A stretch of DNA of 15,331 nt. It comes from Pyrinomonadaceae bacterium (GTDB lineage Bacteria; Acidobacteriota; Blastocatellia; Pyrinomonadales; Pyrinomonadaceae). The stretch covers positions 1-15,331 of the forward strand of contig JACDAW010000385.1 of the NCBI GenBank assembly GCA_013695245.1, in the 5' to 3' direction. A program made the position numbers and the translations under genes. Every line of letters begins with the position of its first letter. Position 1 is the first letter of the stretch. The notes below the pieces were generated by a model. That model worked only from the letters and a program-made list of their open reading frames with translations, made no database searches and had not been told where the DNA came from. Shown here piece after piece: positions 6,253-13,275 of the stretch.

Positions 6253-7485
6253 CTAATGCGCTCCGGCCAGCTTTCCGATCAAGGTGAAGAGCGGCATGTA
6301 CATCGCAATAACGATGGAGCCGATAGTGACGCCTAAGAATCCGATCATCACGGGTTCGATCAACGTCAGCAGGTTGGCGATTGCAGAATCAACTTCTGCC
6401 TCGTAGAAATCGGCGATCTTACCCAGCATCGCGTCGAGCGCGCCGGTTTGTTCGCCGATGTTGACCATCTGCGACACCATGTTCGGAAACACCTCCGTGG
6501 CCTTCAGCGGATCGACGAAGTTTTCGCCGCGTTCGACGCCCTCACGCACTTTTATGATTGCTTCTTCGACGATCACGTTACCGGCGGTGCGCGCCGTAAT
6601 ATCGAGAGATTGAAGGATCGGGACGCCGGAGGAGAGAAGCGTTGAGAGCGTGCGGGAGAAACGCGCGATGGTGATTTTGCGCAGCACCGCGCCCATCACG
6701 GGAAGCTTTAGCAATATTCTGTCAATGTTGCGCCTCCCACCGGGCGTGCGGTAATAAAAGCGCAAGCCGATTGCGCCGCCGACGAGCGCGGCGAGAATGG
6801 CAAGTCCGCCGATACCGGCGAGGAAGTTGCTGATGCCGACGACGATGCGGGTGGGGAGAGGAAGCATTTCGCCGGGGCCAAGCAGTCCTAAGAAGATCAA
6901 CTCGAACTGCGGAATAACGAAAACGAGAATTACGGCCACGACCGCGATGGCGATACCGATCACGGCCGTCGGATAGATCATCGCTGAGATGATGTCGCGC
7001 TTTAATTTAACGATCTTCTCAATGTAACTTGAGAGACGTTGCAGAATGATATCGAGAATACCGCCCGTCTCACCCGCTTCAACCATGTTAACGTAAAGCG
7101 TGTCAAACGACTTCGGATGCTGCGACATCGCCGCCGCAAGCGTCATGCCTTCTTCAATATCTTGCCGCACCTGCGTGAGCGTCTGCTGAAATCCTTTGTT
7201 ATCCTGCTGTTCGGCGAGGATGTCGAGACATTGCACAAGCGGGAGTCCGGCATCGATCATAACGGAGAACTGGCGTGTGAAAACGGCCAACTCTTTGGCT
7301 TTAACCTTCTTCGTGCGCTTGCTGATCTTTGGCACCGCGACCTCGCGCCCCTTTTCCTTCGCGGAGGTGAGCATCACCTGTTCGCGCCGCAAGAGTTGCC
7401 GCAGAATCTCGCGGCTGTCGGCCATGCGCTCGCCCATAATCATCTCGCCTGAGCGACTGCGACCTTTGAAGACGTAGGTGGGCAT
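6253..7485 (-). CDS. pilC: Type IV pilus inner-membrane platform protein PilC
   Basis: This is the inner-membrane platform of the type IV pilus machine (GspF family), which couples the PilB and PilT motors to pilin insertion and removal. The 410-residue protein has two T2SSF domains, at about 70-193 and 273-396. Each has a FxRxL/F-type start (VFTRQFSVMIDAGLPL, IARFSRTLSTLLSSGVPI) and a GE-T-G helix pair (VEAGETGGILD, VNIGEQTGALD). Membrane helices are at about 170-193, 221-243 and 377-400. Start: ATG 7485, with GGAG about nine bases upstream; a TTG at 7506 in frame would place the Shine-Dalgarno inside the gene. It is last in the pilB operon, 132 bp after pilT, with a heptad inverted repeat between. 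No terminator was found behind it. Confidence 0.96.
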   Translation of the reverse strand: MPTYVFKGRSRSGEMIMGERMADSREILRQLLRREQVMLTSAKEKGREVAVPKISKRTKKVKAKELAVFTRQFSVMIDAGLPLVQCLDILAEQQDNKGFQQTLTQVRQDIEEGMTLAAAMSQHPKSFDTLYVNMVEAGETGGILDIILQRLSSYIEKIVKLKRDIISAMIYPTAVIGIAIAVVAVILVFVIPQFELIFLGLLGPGEMLPLPTRIVVGISNFLAGIGGLAILAALVGGAIGLRFYYRTPGGRRNIDRILLKLPVMGAVLRKITIARFSRTLSTLLSSGVPILQSLDITARTAGNVIVEEAIIKVREGVERGENFVDPLKATEVFPNMVSQMVNIGEQTGALDAMLGKIADFYEAEVDSAIANLLTLIEPVMIGFLGVTIGSIVIAMYMPLFTLIGKLAGAH

Positions 7486-7505
7486 AAAGGGAAACTCCGA
7501 AATCA

Positions 7506-7610
7506 ATTTTTGATTTTAGGTTTGCGATTTTTGATTTAGCTTATTACTACTGTCGAGTCTGCGATCTCACAATCAGAAATTTCAGATCGCAAATCTAAAA
7601 TCAAAAATCT
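7506..7610. repeat. 23-bp inverted repeat built of 7-bp units (pilT/pilC gap)
   Basis: Arms 7506-7528 and 7586-7608 are complementary at 22 of 23 positions with a 57-bp spacer. The left arm reads as heptads on the plus strand: ATTTTTG, ATTTTAG, GTTTGCG, continuing ATTTTTG, ATTTAGC to 7540. Reading the right arm on the minus strand gives ATTTTTG, ATTTTAG, ATTTGCG, ATCTGAA, ATTTCTG. An inner perfect 7-bp pair GCGATCT/AGATCGC (7561-7567, 7584-7590) lies inside. It fills nearly the whole untranslated gap between pilT and pilC and would form a long AU-rich stem in the mRNA. Confidence 0.85.
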
Positions 7611-7617
7611 AAAACTT

Positions 7618-8820
7618 CTACTTTGCGCCGGGACGCGAGCCGATAGGACGACCTTGCGCGTAGGGCGACGGATGCGGCGTGCCATTGCCGTTTGCGCCGC
7701 TCGCTTGCCCGCCGGTGTTAAGTCCTGAGCCGCGCTCGACGAGGTCGCGCAGTTCGTCTGCGTTTGAGGTGCTTTGTTGCGCCGTCTCAAGCGAGATGAC
7801 GCGCTTGTGATAAAGCGTGGCGAGCGCTTGGTTAAACGTTTGCATCCCGAATTTCTCTTGACCCGTCTGCATCATCGAATAGATTTGGTGAATTTTGTCT
7901 TCCCGAATCAGGTTGCGGATCGCGGTGTTCGGCACAAGGATTTCGAGCGCCATCGCGCGACCTGAGCCGGAAGCTTTCGGCAAGAGGGTTTGCGATAGAA
8001 TGCCTTCTAACACAAGCGAGAGTTGGGCGCGCACCTGCGCCTGCTGCTCGGAAGGGAACACGTCAATGATGCGGTTGATGGTCGAAGCCGCAGAGTTGGT
8101 GTGAAGCGTGGCAAAAGTTAAGTGACCTGTTTCGGCAATGCGCAAAGCGGATTCAATCGTTTCCAAGTCGCGCATTTCGCCGATCAAGACGATGTCCGGG
8201 TCTTGGCGGAGGGCGGCGCGGAGCGATTCGGCGAAGCCCTTCGTGTCAGCTCCGACTTCGCGCTGATTGACGACGCAGGCTTTGTGCGTGTGAAGAAACT
8301 CAATCGGGTCTTCGATGGTAAGAATATGGTCGCGGCGCTCGCGGTTGATCTTATCGATCATGGCGGCGAGCGTCGTTGATTTACCCGACCCCGTGGGGCC
8401 CGTAACGAGTATGAGTCCGCGCGGTTTGTCACATAGTTTGGAGACAACGGGCGGAAGTCCGAGTTGCTCAAAGGATTTAATCTCGTAAGGGATCGCACGG
8501 AAGACTGCGCCGACCGCGCCGCGCTGGTTAAAGAGATTAGCGCGGAAGCGCGAAAGTCCTTTCACGCCGAAAGAGAAATCGAGTTCGAGGGCTTCTTCAA
8601 AGCGATGTTTTTGAGCGTCGGTTAAAACGCTGTAGGCGAGAGCTTTGGTGTCGGCGGGAGTGAGCACTCGGAGTCCTTCGAGCGGATGGAGATGACCATC
8701 AACGCGCACCTGAGGCGGCGTATTTGTCGTTAAGTGTAAATCAGAGCCGTTGAGTTCGGTAAGTTTTCTGAGGAGATCAGAAAGCGTGAGTTGCGGCGCG
8801 TTTGTTTGTTGAGCTTCCAT
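7618..8820 (-). CDS. pilT: Type IV pilus retraction ATPase PilT
   Basis: This hexameric cytoplasmic ATPase drives pilus depolymerisation and twitching. The 400-residue protein has an N-terminal PAS-like domain (GSDLHL, 25-30), Walker A GPTGSGKS (141-148), the Asp box TIEDPIE (168-174), Walker B DPDIVLIGEMRD (207-218), the His box HLTFATLHTNS (233-243) and the PilT hallmark AIRNLIRE (300-307), which separates it from PilB. The last ~35 residues form a Gly/Asn/Pro-rich tail that is not part of the conserved fold. ATG 8820 is chosen because AAGGG lies seven bases upstream; a TTG at 8865 would add 15 unconserved residues. It lies third in the operon, 95 bp after the Arg-rich protein gene, with a hairpin in the gap. 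Confidence 0.97.
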   Translation of the reverse strand: MEAQQTNAPQLTLSDLLRKLTELNGSDLHLTTNTPPQVRVDGHLHPLEGLRVLTPADTKALAYSVLTDAQKHRFEEALELDFSFGVKGLSRFRANLFNQRGAVGAVFRAIPYEIKSFEQLGLPPVVSKLCDKPRGLILVTGPTGSGKSTTLAAMIDKINRERRDHILTIEDPIEFLHTHKACVVNQREVGADTKGFAESLRAALRQDPDIVLIGEMRDLETIESALRIAETGHLTFATLHTNSAASTINRIIDVFPSEQQAQVRAQLSLVLEGILSQTLLPKASGSGRAMALEILVPNTAIRNLIREDKIHQIYSMMQTGQEKFGMQTFNQALATLYHKRVISLETAQQSTSNADELRDLVERGSGLNTGGQASGANGNGTPHPSPYAQGRPIGSRPGAK

Positions 8821-8867
8821 GCGTGAACCCTTAAAGATGAACGAGAAAACGAATTGTAAGTTCAAGT

Positions 8868-8891
8868 GTGGGCGCGAATGAATGCGCCCAC
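8868..8891 (-). repeat. Perfect 8-bp stem-loop upstream of pilT
   Basis: GTGGGCGC (8868-8875), an 8-base loop and GCGCCCAC (8884-8891) form a GC-rich stem in the pil mRNA. There is no T-run directly after it in the minus direction, so it is more likely an RNA processing or stability element than a terminator. It sits 48 bases before the pilT start. Confidence 0.5.
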
Positions 8892-8915
8892 GGTGAAGAT
8901 TTGAAGCCGCGAGTC

Positions 8916-9758
8916 CTACCTTGAGCTATTAGCTGTCTGTGCTCCGGCATCGGAGCGCTGGAGCGAAGCGACCATTAACTCGGTTTGACTTACAAGATTG
9001 TCGGCGTATTCGGGCGCGGTGTTGGTCGCTAAACTGTAAACGCGATCATCCGCTTCAAAAAAGTAGAACGACCAAGACTGCGCAGGGGCTGAAGGGTCGC
9101 CCGCCGTGCCCGTTTGCGCCGACACGATATACACGCGCCGTCCGCCAAGTTCACGTACCCAATCGTTAACTACCCATCCCCCGGCCGCCACCATGCGGTC
9201 AATAACCGTGCGGCGCAAGGTTGTGACCGGAATGCCGCCGATGGGTTTGAGACGGGCGCGCGAAACTCCCGAAGCGTTCTGACTGTCAACGGAACTCACC
9301 GGGCGCAGCACGGCTGATCCGATCACACGCCCGTCAGAGCCGCGCACATTCCATTTTGCTTCGCTTGAAAAACGTGAACCGCTCGCGCCGCTCCAACCAG
9401 CAGGCAGCGTCCACCGCAGAGAAGTGCGGTTAAGAGTTGAAGAAGTTTCTTCGCGCGTCGCGTATGGATTGCTCGAAAGATAGGGATTCGTGGCAAGTGC
9501 CCCGCCGGTTGGAACGGCGCGAGTGGCAGCAGCCATCTGCATCCGGCGGCGCATGAGTCTTGCGCGGCGACGGCGCGCGGCGGCGCGGCGGCGTTGCAAC
9601 CACGCGCGACGACTGCGGTGAAAACGCTTGGAGTGGGCGCGTCGGCCGATTGAGTTGCGACCTTTGTAGCGGGCGAACGAATCCATTGTCGGAACGGACG
9701 CTGCCACGAGCGCCAACATCACCAGAGCTATGATTCCTGTGCGCAGAATATTTTTCAT
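8916..9758 (-). CDS. Secreted Arg-rich protein of unknown function in the pil operon
   Basis: I do not recognise this 280-residue protein. It begins with a signal peptide (charged MKNILR, hydrophobic 8-22, likely cleavage near 29). A strongly basic stretch at 34-73 follows with about 20 Arg, including RRRAAARRRRARLMRRR (56-72). A folded-looking region from about 110 to 265 contains LRWTLPAGWSG, RVIGSAVLRPV, GGRRVYIVSAQTG and SWSFYFFEADDRVYSLATNT. The pattern recalls small periplasmic domains that assess a protein's own secretion or adhesion, but this is only an impression. Its ATG follows the pilB stop without a gap (TAGATG), so the two are translationally coupled. Being between pilB and pilT, it is probably a pilus accessory factor exported to the periplasm or surface. 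Confidence 0.85.
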   Translation of the reverse strand: MKNILRTGIIALVMLALVAASVPTMDSFARYKGRNSIGRRAHSKRFHRSRRAWLQRRRAAARRRRARLMRRRMQMAAATRAVPTGGALATNPYLSSNPYATREETSSTLNRTSLRWTLPAGWSGASGSRFSSEAKWNVRGSDGRVIGSAVLRPVSSVDSQNASGVSRARLKPIGGIPVTTLRRTVIDRMVAAGGWVVNDWVRELGGRRVYIVSAQTGTAGDPSAPAQSWSFYFFEADDRVYSLATNTAPEYADNLVSQTELMVASLQRSDAGAQTANSSR

Positions 9759-11558
9759 CTAGGCCACCGTTTCTCTTACCACTTCCTCGACGGTCGTCAC
9801 GCCGTTGCGGATTTTTTGTAAACCCGATTGGCGTAGAGTGACCATGCCATCTTCAATCGCGCGCTTGCGCAACTCAAGGGCTGATGCGCCGACGAGGATC
9901 AATTCGCGGATTTCGTCCGTGATCTCCATTACTTCGTAAAGGCCGATGCGACCTTTATAACCCGTGTTGTTGCACGTCTGGCAGCCCGTCCCCTTGTATG
10001 TAACGAGCTGTCCCGCTTCTTCCGTTGAAAAACCGACTTCGACGAGCGCTTCGGGTGGCGTCTTCTGTTCGACTTTGCAATCGGCGCAGACGCGGCGAAT
10101 CAGGCGTTGCGCTTGAATGAGGTTGACGCTTGTTGCAACGAGGAAAGGCTCGATGCCCATGTTCATCAGGCGGGAAATGGTGGAGGGAGCGTCGTTGGTA
10201 TGGAGAGTTGAGAGGACGAGGTGTCCGGTTAAGGCGGCTTTGATGGCGATCTCGGCGGTTTCAAAATCACGGATTTCGCCGACGAGCACGATGTTCGGGT
10301 CTTGACGCAGAAAAGAGCGCAGGGCGGCGGCGAAGTTGAGGCCGATCTGCTCTTTCATCTGCACTTGGTTGATTCCGGTGAGATTAAATTCTACCGGGTC
10401 TTCCGCCGTCATGATATTCGTCTCAGGCGTGTTTAAGGATTGAAGTGCGGAGTAGAGCGTGTTGGTTTTACCCGAACCCGTCGGCCCTGTGACCAAGACC
10501 ATGCCGTAAGGTCGCGCGATGTTGCGCTGGAATTTGACTAGCGACTCAGGTTCAAAGCCGAGCCGCGTCATATCAAGCATGAGGCGTTCTTTATCGAGCA
10601 GGCGCAGCACAACTTTTTCCCCGAAGAGCGTCGGAAGAGTTGAAACGCGGAAATCGAGTTCGCGGGCGCGGTTGCCATCGGCGCGGAGTTTGATCTTGAT
10701 GCGTCCGTCTTGCGGCAGGCGTTTTTCGGAGATGTCGAGCTTTGACATGATCTTGATGCGCGATATAAGTGCATCGCGCATCCGCATCGGCGGGTGCATC
10801 ACGTCGTAGAGCACGCCGTCAATGCGAAATCGAATGCGCAGCTCTTTCTCGTAAGGTTCGATGTGAATGTCCGAAGCGCCGCGCCGAAGCGAATCAACCA
10901 TTAAGACGTTGACTAGCCGCACGACGGGCGCGTCTTCGCTCATGCGCGCGAGATTCGAGATGTCGATCTCGTCGTCTTCATCAATGACTTCGATGCCCTG
11001 CGCCGCTTCGTCGTTGAACTCTAATTTATCAATCGTGTAGTGCTCGGAGGAGTCGGTAAACGAGCCATTTCCGTTTGTGCCGTGTTCGTTGCTTTCTTCG
11101 ACGACCACGGAAGACGCCAATTCGATTTCGCGCGATTGGTTGTAATAACTATCAATCGCTTCCTGCACGCTCGCTTCCGAGACGACGACGGGTTCGATGT
11201 TTAAACCCGTCATAAACTTAATGTCGTCCATCGCAAAGACGTTGGTCGGATCGACCATGGCGAGCGTCAAGGTTGCGCCGACGCGTGAGAGCGGCAAGAC
11301 GGAGTATTTATCGGCAACTTCGCGCGGAATGAGTCGGATCACCGATTCGTCAATGTCGAAAAGGTCGAGATTAATGCTCGGCACGCCGTATTGACGCGAA
11401 AGCACGGCCGTGATCATATCGTCGGAAACGAGTCCGAGCTTGACGAGATTAAATCCCAGTCGTCCGCCATTGCTACGCTGATAGTCGAGTGCTTCACGTA
11501 ACTGCTGCGGGCTTAAGAGATTTTCACGAACGAGTATTTCGCCTAATTTGGCTGACAT
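9759..11558 (-). CDS. pilB: Type IV pilus assembly ATPase PilB
   Basis: This hexameric cytoplasmic ATPase powers pilus extension (GspE family). The 599-residue protein has an N-terminal MshEN/GspE_N domain (about 1-140; LGEILVRENLLSPQQLREAL), which binds cyclic di-GMP in some relatives. An acidic variable linker (145-205) follows. The motor has RRGASDIHIEP (225-235), Walker A GPTGSGKT (358-365), the Asp box TAEDPVE (384-390), Walker B DPNIVLVGEIRD (420-431) and the His box HLVLSTLHTND (446-456). A zinc-binding set C491, C494, C526 and C529 is typical of PilB/GspE and absent from PilT. The first gene of its operon, it is preceded by a 120-base leader and the promoter at 11685-11714. The Shine-Dalgarno is weak (AGGT about 12 bases upstream). 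Confidence 0.98.
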   Translation of the reverse strand: MSAKLGEILVRENLLSPQQLREALDYQRSNGGRLGFNLVKLGLVSDDMITAVLSRQYGVPSINLDLFDIDESVIRLIPREVADKYSVLPLSRVGATLTLAMVDPTNVFAMDDIKFMTGLNIEPVVVSEASVQEAIDSYYNQSREIELASSVVVEESNEHGTNGNGSFTDSSEHYTIDKLEFNDEAAQGIEVIDEDDEIDISNLARMSEDAPVVRLVNVLMVDSLRRGASDIHIEPYEKELRIRFRIDGVLYDVMHPPMRMRDALISRIKIMSKLDISEKRLPQDGRIKIKLRADGNRARELDFRVSTLPTLFGEKVVLRLLDKERLMLDMTRLGFEPESLVKFQRNIARPYGMVLVTGPTGSGKTNTLYSALQSLNTPETNIMTAEDPVEFNLTGINQVQMKEQIGLNFAAALRSFLRQDPNIVLVGEIRDFETAEIAIKAALTGHLVLSTLHTNDAPSTISRLMNMGIEPFLVATSVNLIQAQRLIRRVCADCKVEQKTPPEALVEVGFSTEEAGQLVTYKGTGCQTCNNTGYKGRIGLYEVMEITDEIRELILVGASALELRKRAIEDGMVTLRQSGLQKIRNGVTTVEEVVRETVA

Positions 11559-11656
11559 TCTTCATTAACCTACCGAAATTGATAACGTGAATAGGGCGTG
11601 CGACCGTTGCTCTCTGGGGAAGATGGCCGATAGGGAAGAGTACATTAAAACAGAGA

Positions 11657-11677
11657 CAACGATGCTAAACATCGTTG
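11657..11677 (-). promoter_or_regulatory. Perfect stem-loop at the predicted 5' end of the pilB transcript
   Basis: CAACGATG (11657-11664), loop CTAAA, CATCGTTG (11670-11677). With the -10 box at 11685-11690, transcription should begin near 11678, so the hairpin would cap the mRNA. It could protect the transcript from 5' decay, or be an operator site at DNA level. Confidence 0.55.
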
Positions 11678-11684
11678 AAATAGC

Positions 11685-11714
11685 ATATTAACCTTCTGTC
11701 TCATTTCGTGTCAA
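11685..11714 (-). promoter_or_regulatory. Predicted sigma70-type promoter of the pilB operon
   Basis: On the minus strand TTGACA (11709-11714) is followed after 18 bp by TAATAT (11685-11690), a 4/6 match to the -10 consensus. It lies in the 264-bp gap upstream of pilB and behind the terminator of the previous operon, which makes it the natural promoter for pilB and the three genes after it. Confidence 0.7.
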
Positions 11715-11763
11715 GATGAAATTCTAAAGCTCTGTTTTGGATAATCATTTTGATAAACGCGGC

Positions 11764-11798
11764 AAAAGAAAACGGCGACGCGAGAGATGCGCCGCCGT
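11764..11798 (-). terminator. Intrinsic terminator of the que/lipoprotein operon
   Basis: On the minus strand a 10-bp GC-rich stem (11789-11798 with 11772-11781, one G-U pair, 7-base loop) is followed by TTTTCTTTT (11763-11771). It begins 25 bp after the stop of the gene at 11823 and separates that operon from the pilB promoter. Confidence 0.85.
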
Positions 11799-11822
11799 CA
11801 ATACGGGAGATTTGCAAGCGAA

Positions 11823-13106
11823 TTAGTTGCCCCTTCGTCGCGTGCCGCGATTCGTATTTGTATTCTGCGCGGGCTTGAGACCTTCGATAGTGTCTAATGC
11901 TTGTTGTTTGCGCGGGTCAGTGTCTGGAGCTTTGGCAATGAAGCGTTGAAAAGCTTCGCGTGCTTCCTTAAACTTGGTTTCATCCGAAGCAAGCGCCAGC
12001 GCATAAACGAACATCGCATCCAAGTTATTCGGATTCGACGCCAAAATCTGCTGAGAGACGGCTGCCGACTCTTGAATTTTACCGCTTTGGAGCATCGCTA
12101 AAGCAAGTCCGGCTTGAGCTTTATCCTTTTTCGCGGAGTCGGTTTCGGCCGCGACGTACTCTTGAATGGCTTTTACGGCCGCATCGCTATCAACTTGCGC
12201 ACTGATACGCATCGCCAGACGGTAGCTTTCTGCACGCGTTTCGAGGAATGGCAGCTCCTCGCCGCGTCCTTGCGTTGCGCCGCCTCCAGCCGGTCTCAAA
12301 GCATTATCTTGATTGCCGCCGCCAGTTTTTGATTGGCGCTGCGCGGCGACCGCTTTTTCCGCCATCTCAACAGACAATTTCAAATCAGCTCTGGCCGTTT
12401 CGATACCAGCCTTTTTCGCGGCCGCATCTTTGTTCGCGGCGGCGGCGTTATAACGCTCCAGCCCACGCGAGTTAAGCGTAAGGGACTTGTTTCTATAGAA
12501 AACGGCTTGGGTAGGGTCTGCCTGAATACCTTGGTCGAAGGCGGCGATGGCTTCGTCATACTTCTTGTTCTTGAGAGCCTCGTTACCCGTTTTAAGAATC
12601 GCGTTAAGGTTCGTGTTGGTCGCACGGGCTTGTTCATCCGCGGCGCGGGCTTTCGCTTCTTCTTCGCGCGCACGACGCACTGCATTTGCGTCGCCACCGC
12701 TCGCAGCAGCAATGCGGATCGCTTCTTGGATTTGCTCGTCGCTCGGCGCGCTGCCGTCGCCCGTCTCTAAAGTGAAGTCGTTGGCGTCGCGGACGCTCAA
12801 TTTGAGTCCCGGAAAGAAGGACGGCTTAGCGCCTGGGCCGCTGACAATCACAGCGTAAGTTCCAGCGCGCGGGATATTGGCGATGTTATACCTTCCTGTG
12901 TCATCGGTCGTCGCTTTAAACTCGCCTTTCACGTCTAAGCGGTAAAAACCTACTGTCGCTCCTTTAATCGGCACTTTCTTGCCGTCGGCTTGCTGCAACA
13001 AAACTCTGCCGGTCGCGGTTGAAAAGGTTTGGGGGAAAACAACCGTTGGGCACGCGCTTAAAAACAACGCGGCGAAGAAAACGCTCAATAGTCGTTTGGA
13101 TAACAT
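11823..13106 (-). CDS. Exported TPR protein with carboxypeptidase-regulatory-like domain
   Basis: The 427-residue exported protein starts with MLSKRLLSVFFAALFLSAC, where LSAC (16-19) could be a lipobox, making it an outer-membrane or periplasmic lipoprotein; cleavage near VFPQ would be the alternative. Residues about 30-115 form a carboxypeptidase-regulatory-like/CNA-B beta sandwich (TGRVLLQQADG, IKGATVGFYRL, TDDTGRYNIANIP). A charged Ala/Arg/Glu helix (140-165) follows, then TPR-type repeats at about 168-220 (ALKNKKYDEAIAAFDQGIQA) and 327-400 (LAMLQSGKIQESAAVSQQIL). The tail is Asn/Thr/Arg-rich. ATG 13106 has a strong GAGGAG Shine-Dalgarno, so the longer frame to 13367 is rejected. It is the last gene before a terminator. 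Such proteins are common in acidobacteria and probably act as scaffolds; the partner is unknown. Confidence 0.88.
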   Translation of the reverse strand: MLSKRLLSVFFAALFLSACPTVVFPQTFSTATGRVLLQQADGKKVPIKGATVGFYRLDVKGEFKATTDDTGRYNIANIPRAGTYAVIVSGPGAKPSFFPGLKLSVRDANDFTLETGDGSAPSDEQIQEAIRIAAASGGDANAVRRAREEEAKARAADEQARATNTNLNAILKTGNEALKNKKYDEAIAAFDQGIQADPTQAVFYRNKSLTLNSRGLERYNAAAANKDAAAKKAGIETARADLKLSVEMAEKAVAAQRQSKTGGGNQDNALRPAGGGATQGRGEELPFLETRAESYRLAMRISAQVDSDAAVKAIQEYVAAETDSAKKDKAQAGLALAMLQSGKIQESAAVSQQILASNPNNLDAMFVYALALASDETKFKEAREAFQRFIAKAPDTDPRKQQALDTIEGLKPAQNTNTNRGTRRRGN

Positions 13107-13138
13107 AGTTTTATCTCCTCGTAATGGTTGAGTCGCCA

Positions 13139-13186
13139 GCGTGTGCGGCGGGCAAGTTTTCGTTTTTATGATGCCGCCACACACGC
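13139..13186 (-). promoter_or_regulatory. 13-bp stem-loop in the leader of the TPR protein gene
   Basis: GCGTGTGCGGCGG (13139-13151) pairs with CCGCCACACACGC (13174-13186) at 12 of 13 positions, the last being a possible G-U pair on the minus-strand RNA. The 22-base loop is AT-rich. It ends 33 bases before the ATG. There is no T-run behind it, so it is not an intrinsic terminator of the previous gene; it may be a leader element or a stabiliser. Confidence 0.5.
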
Positions 13187-13275
13187 GGTCGGTTGTCAGA
13201 ATCTCAGTCAAGACAAAATACATCCGGCGAGTTTGCCCGCTTTTACCATAGCGCGCGGCGTGGTGCGCTCGCGCC

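Larger units (their letters stand above)
11647..11738. repeat. 9-bp inverted repeat flanking the pilB promoter
   Basis: AAAACAGAG (11647-11655) and CTCTGTTTT (11730-11738) are perfect complements lying either side of the pilB promoter. A 9-bp match in a region this size could arise by chance roughly one time in ten, so its use as a paired operator is only a possibility. Confidence 0.3.

Noticed and set aside
8868..8891. Intrinsic terminator between the Arg-rich gene and pilT
   Set aside because: The stem is perfect but no T-run follows it on either strand.
11559..11684. Cyclic di-GMP riboswitch in the pilB leader
   Set aside because: The leader has a simple hairpin, but the conserved core of GEMM-type riboswitches is not recognisable.
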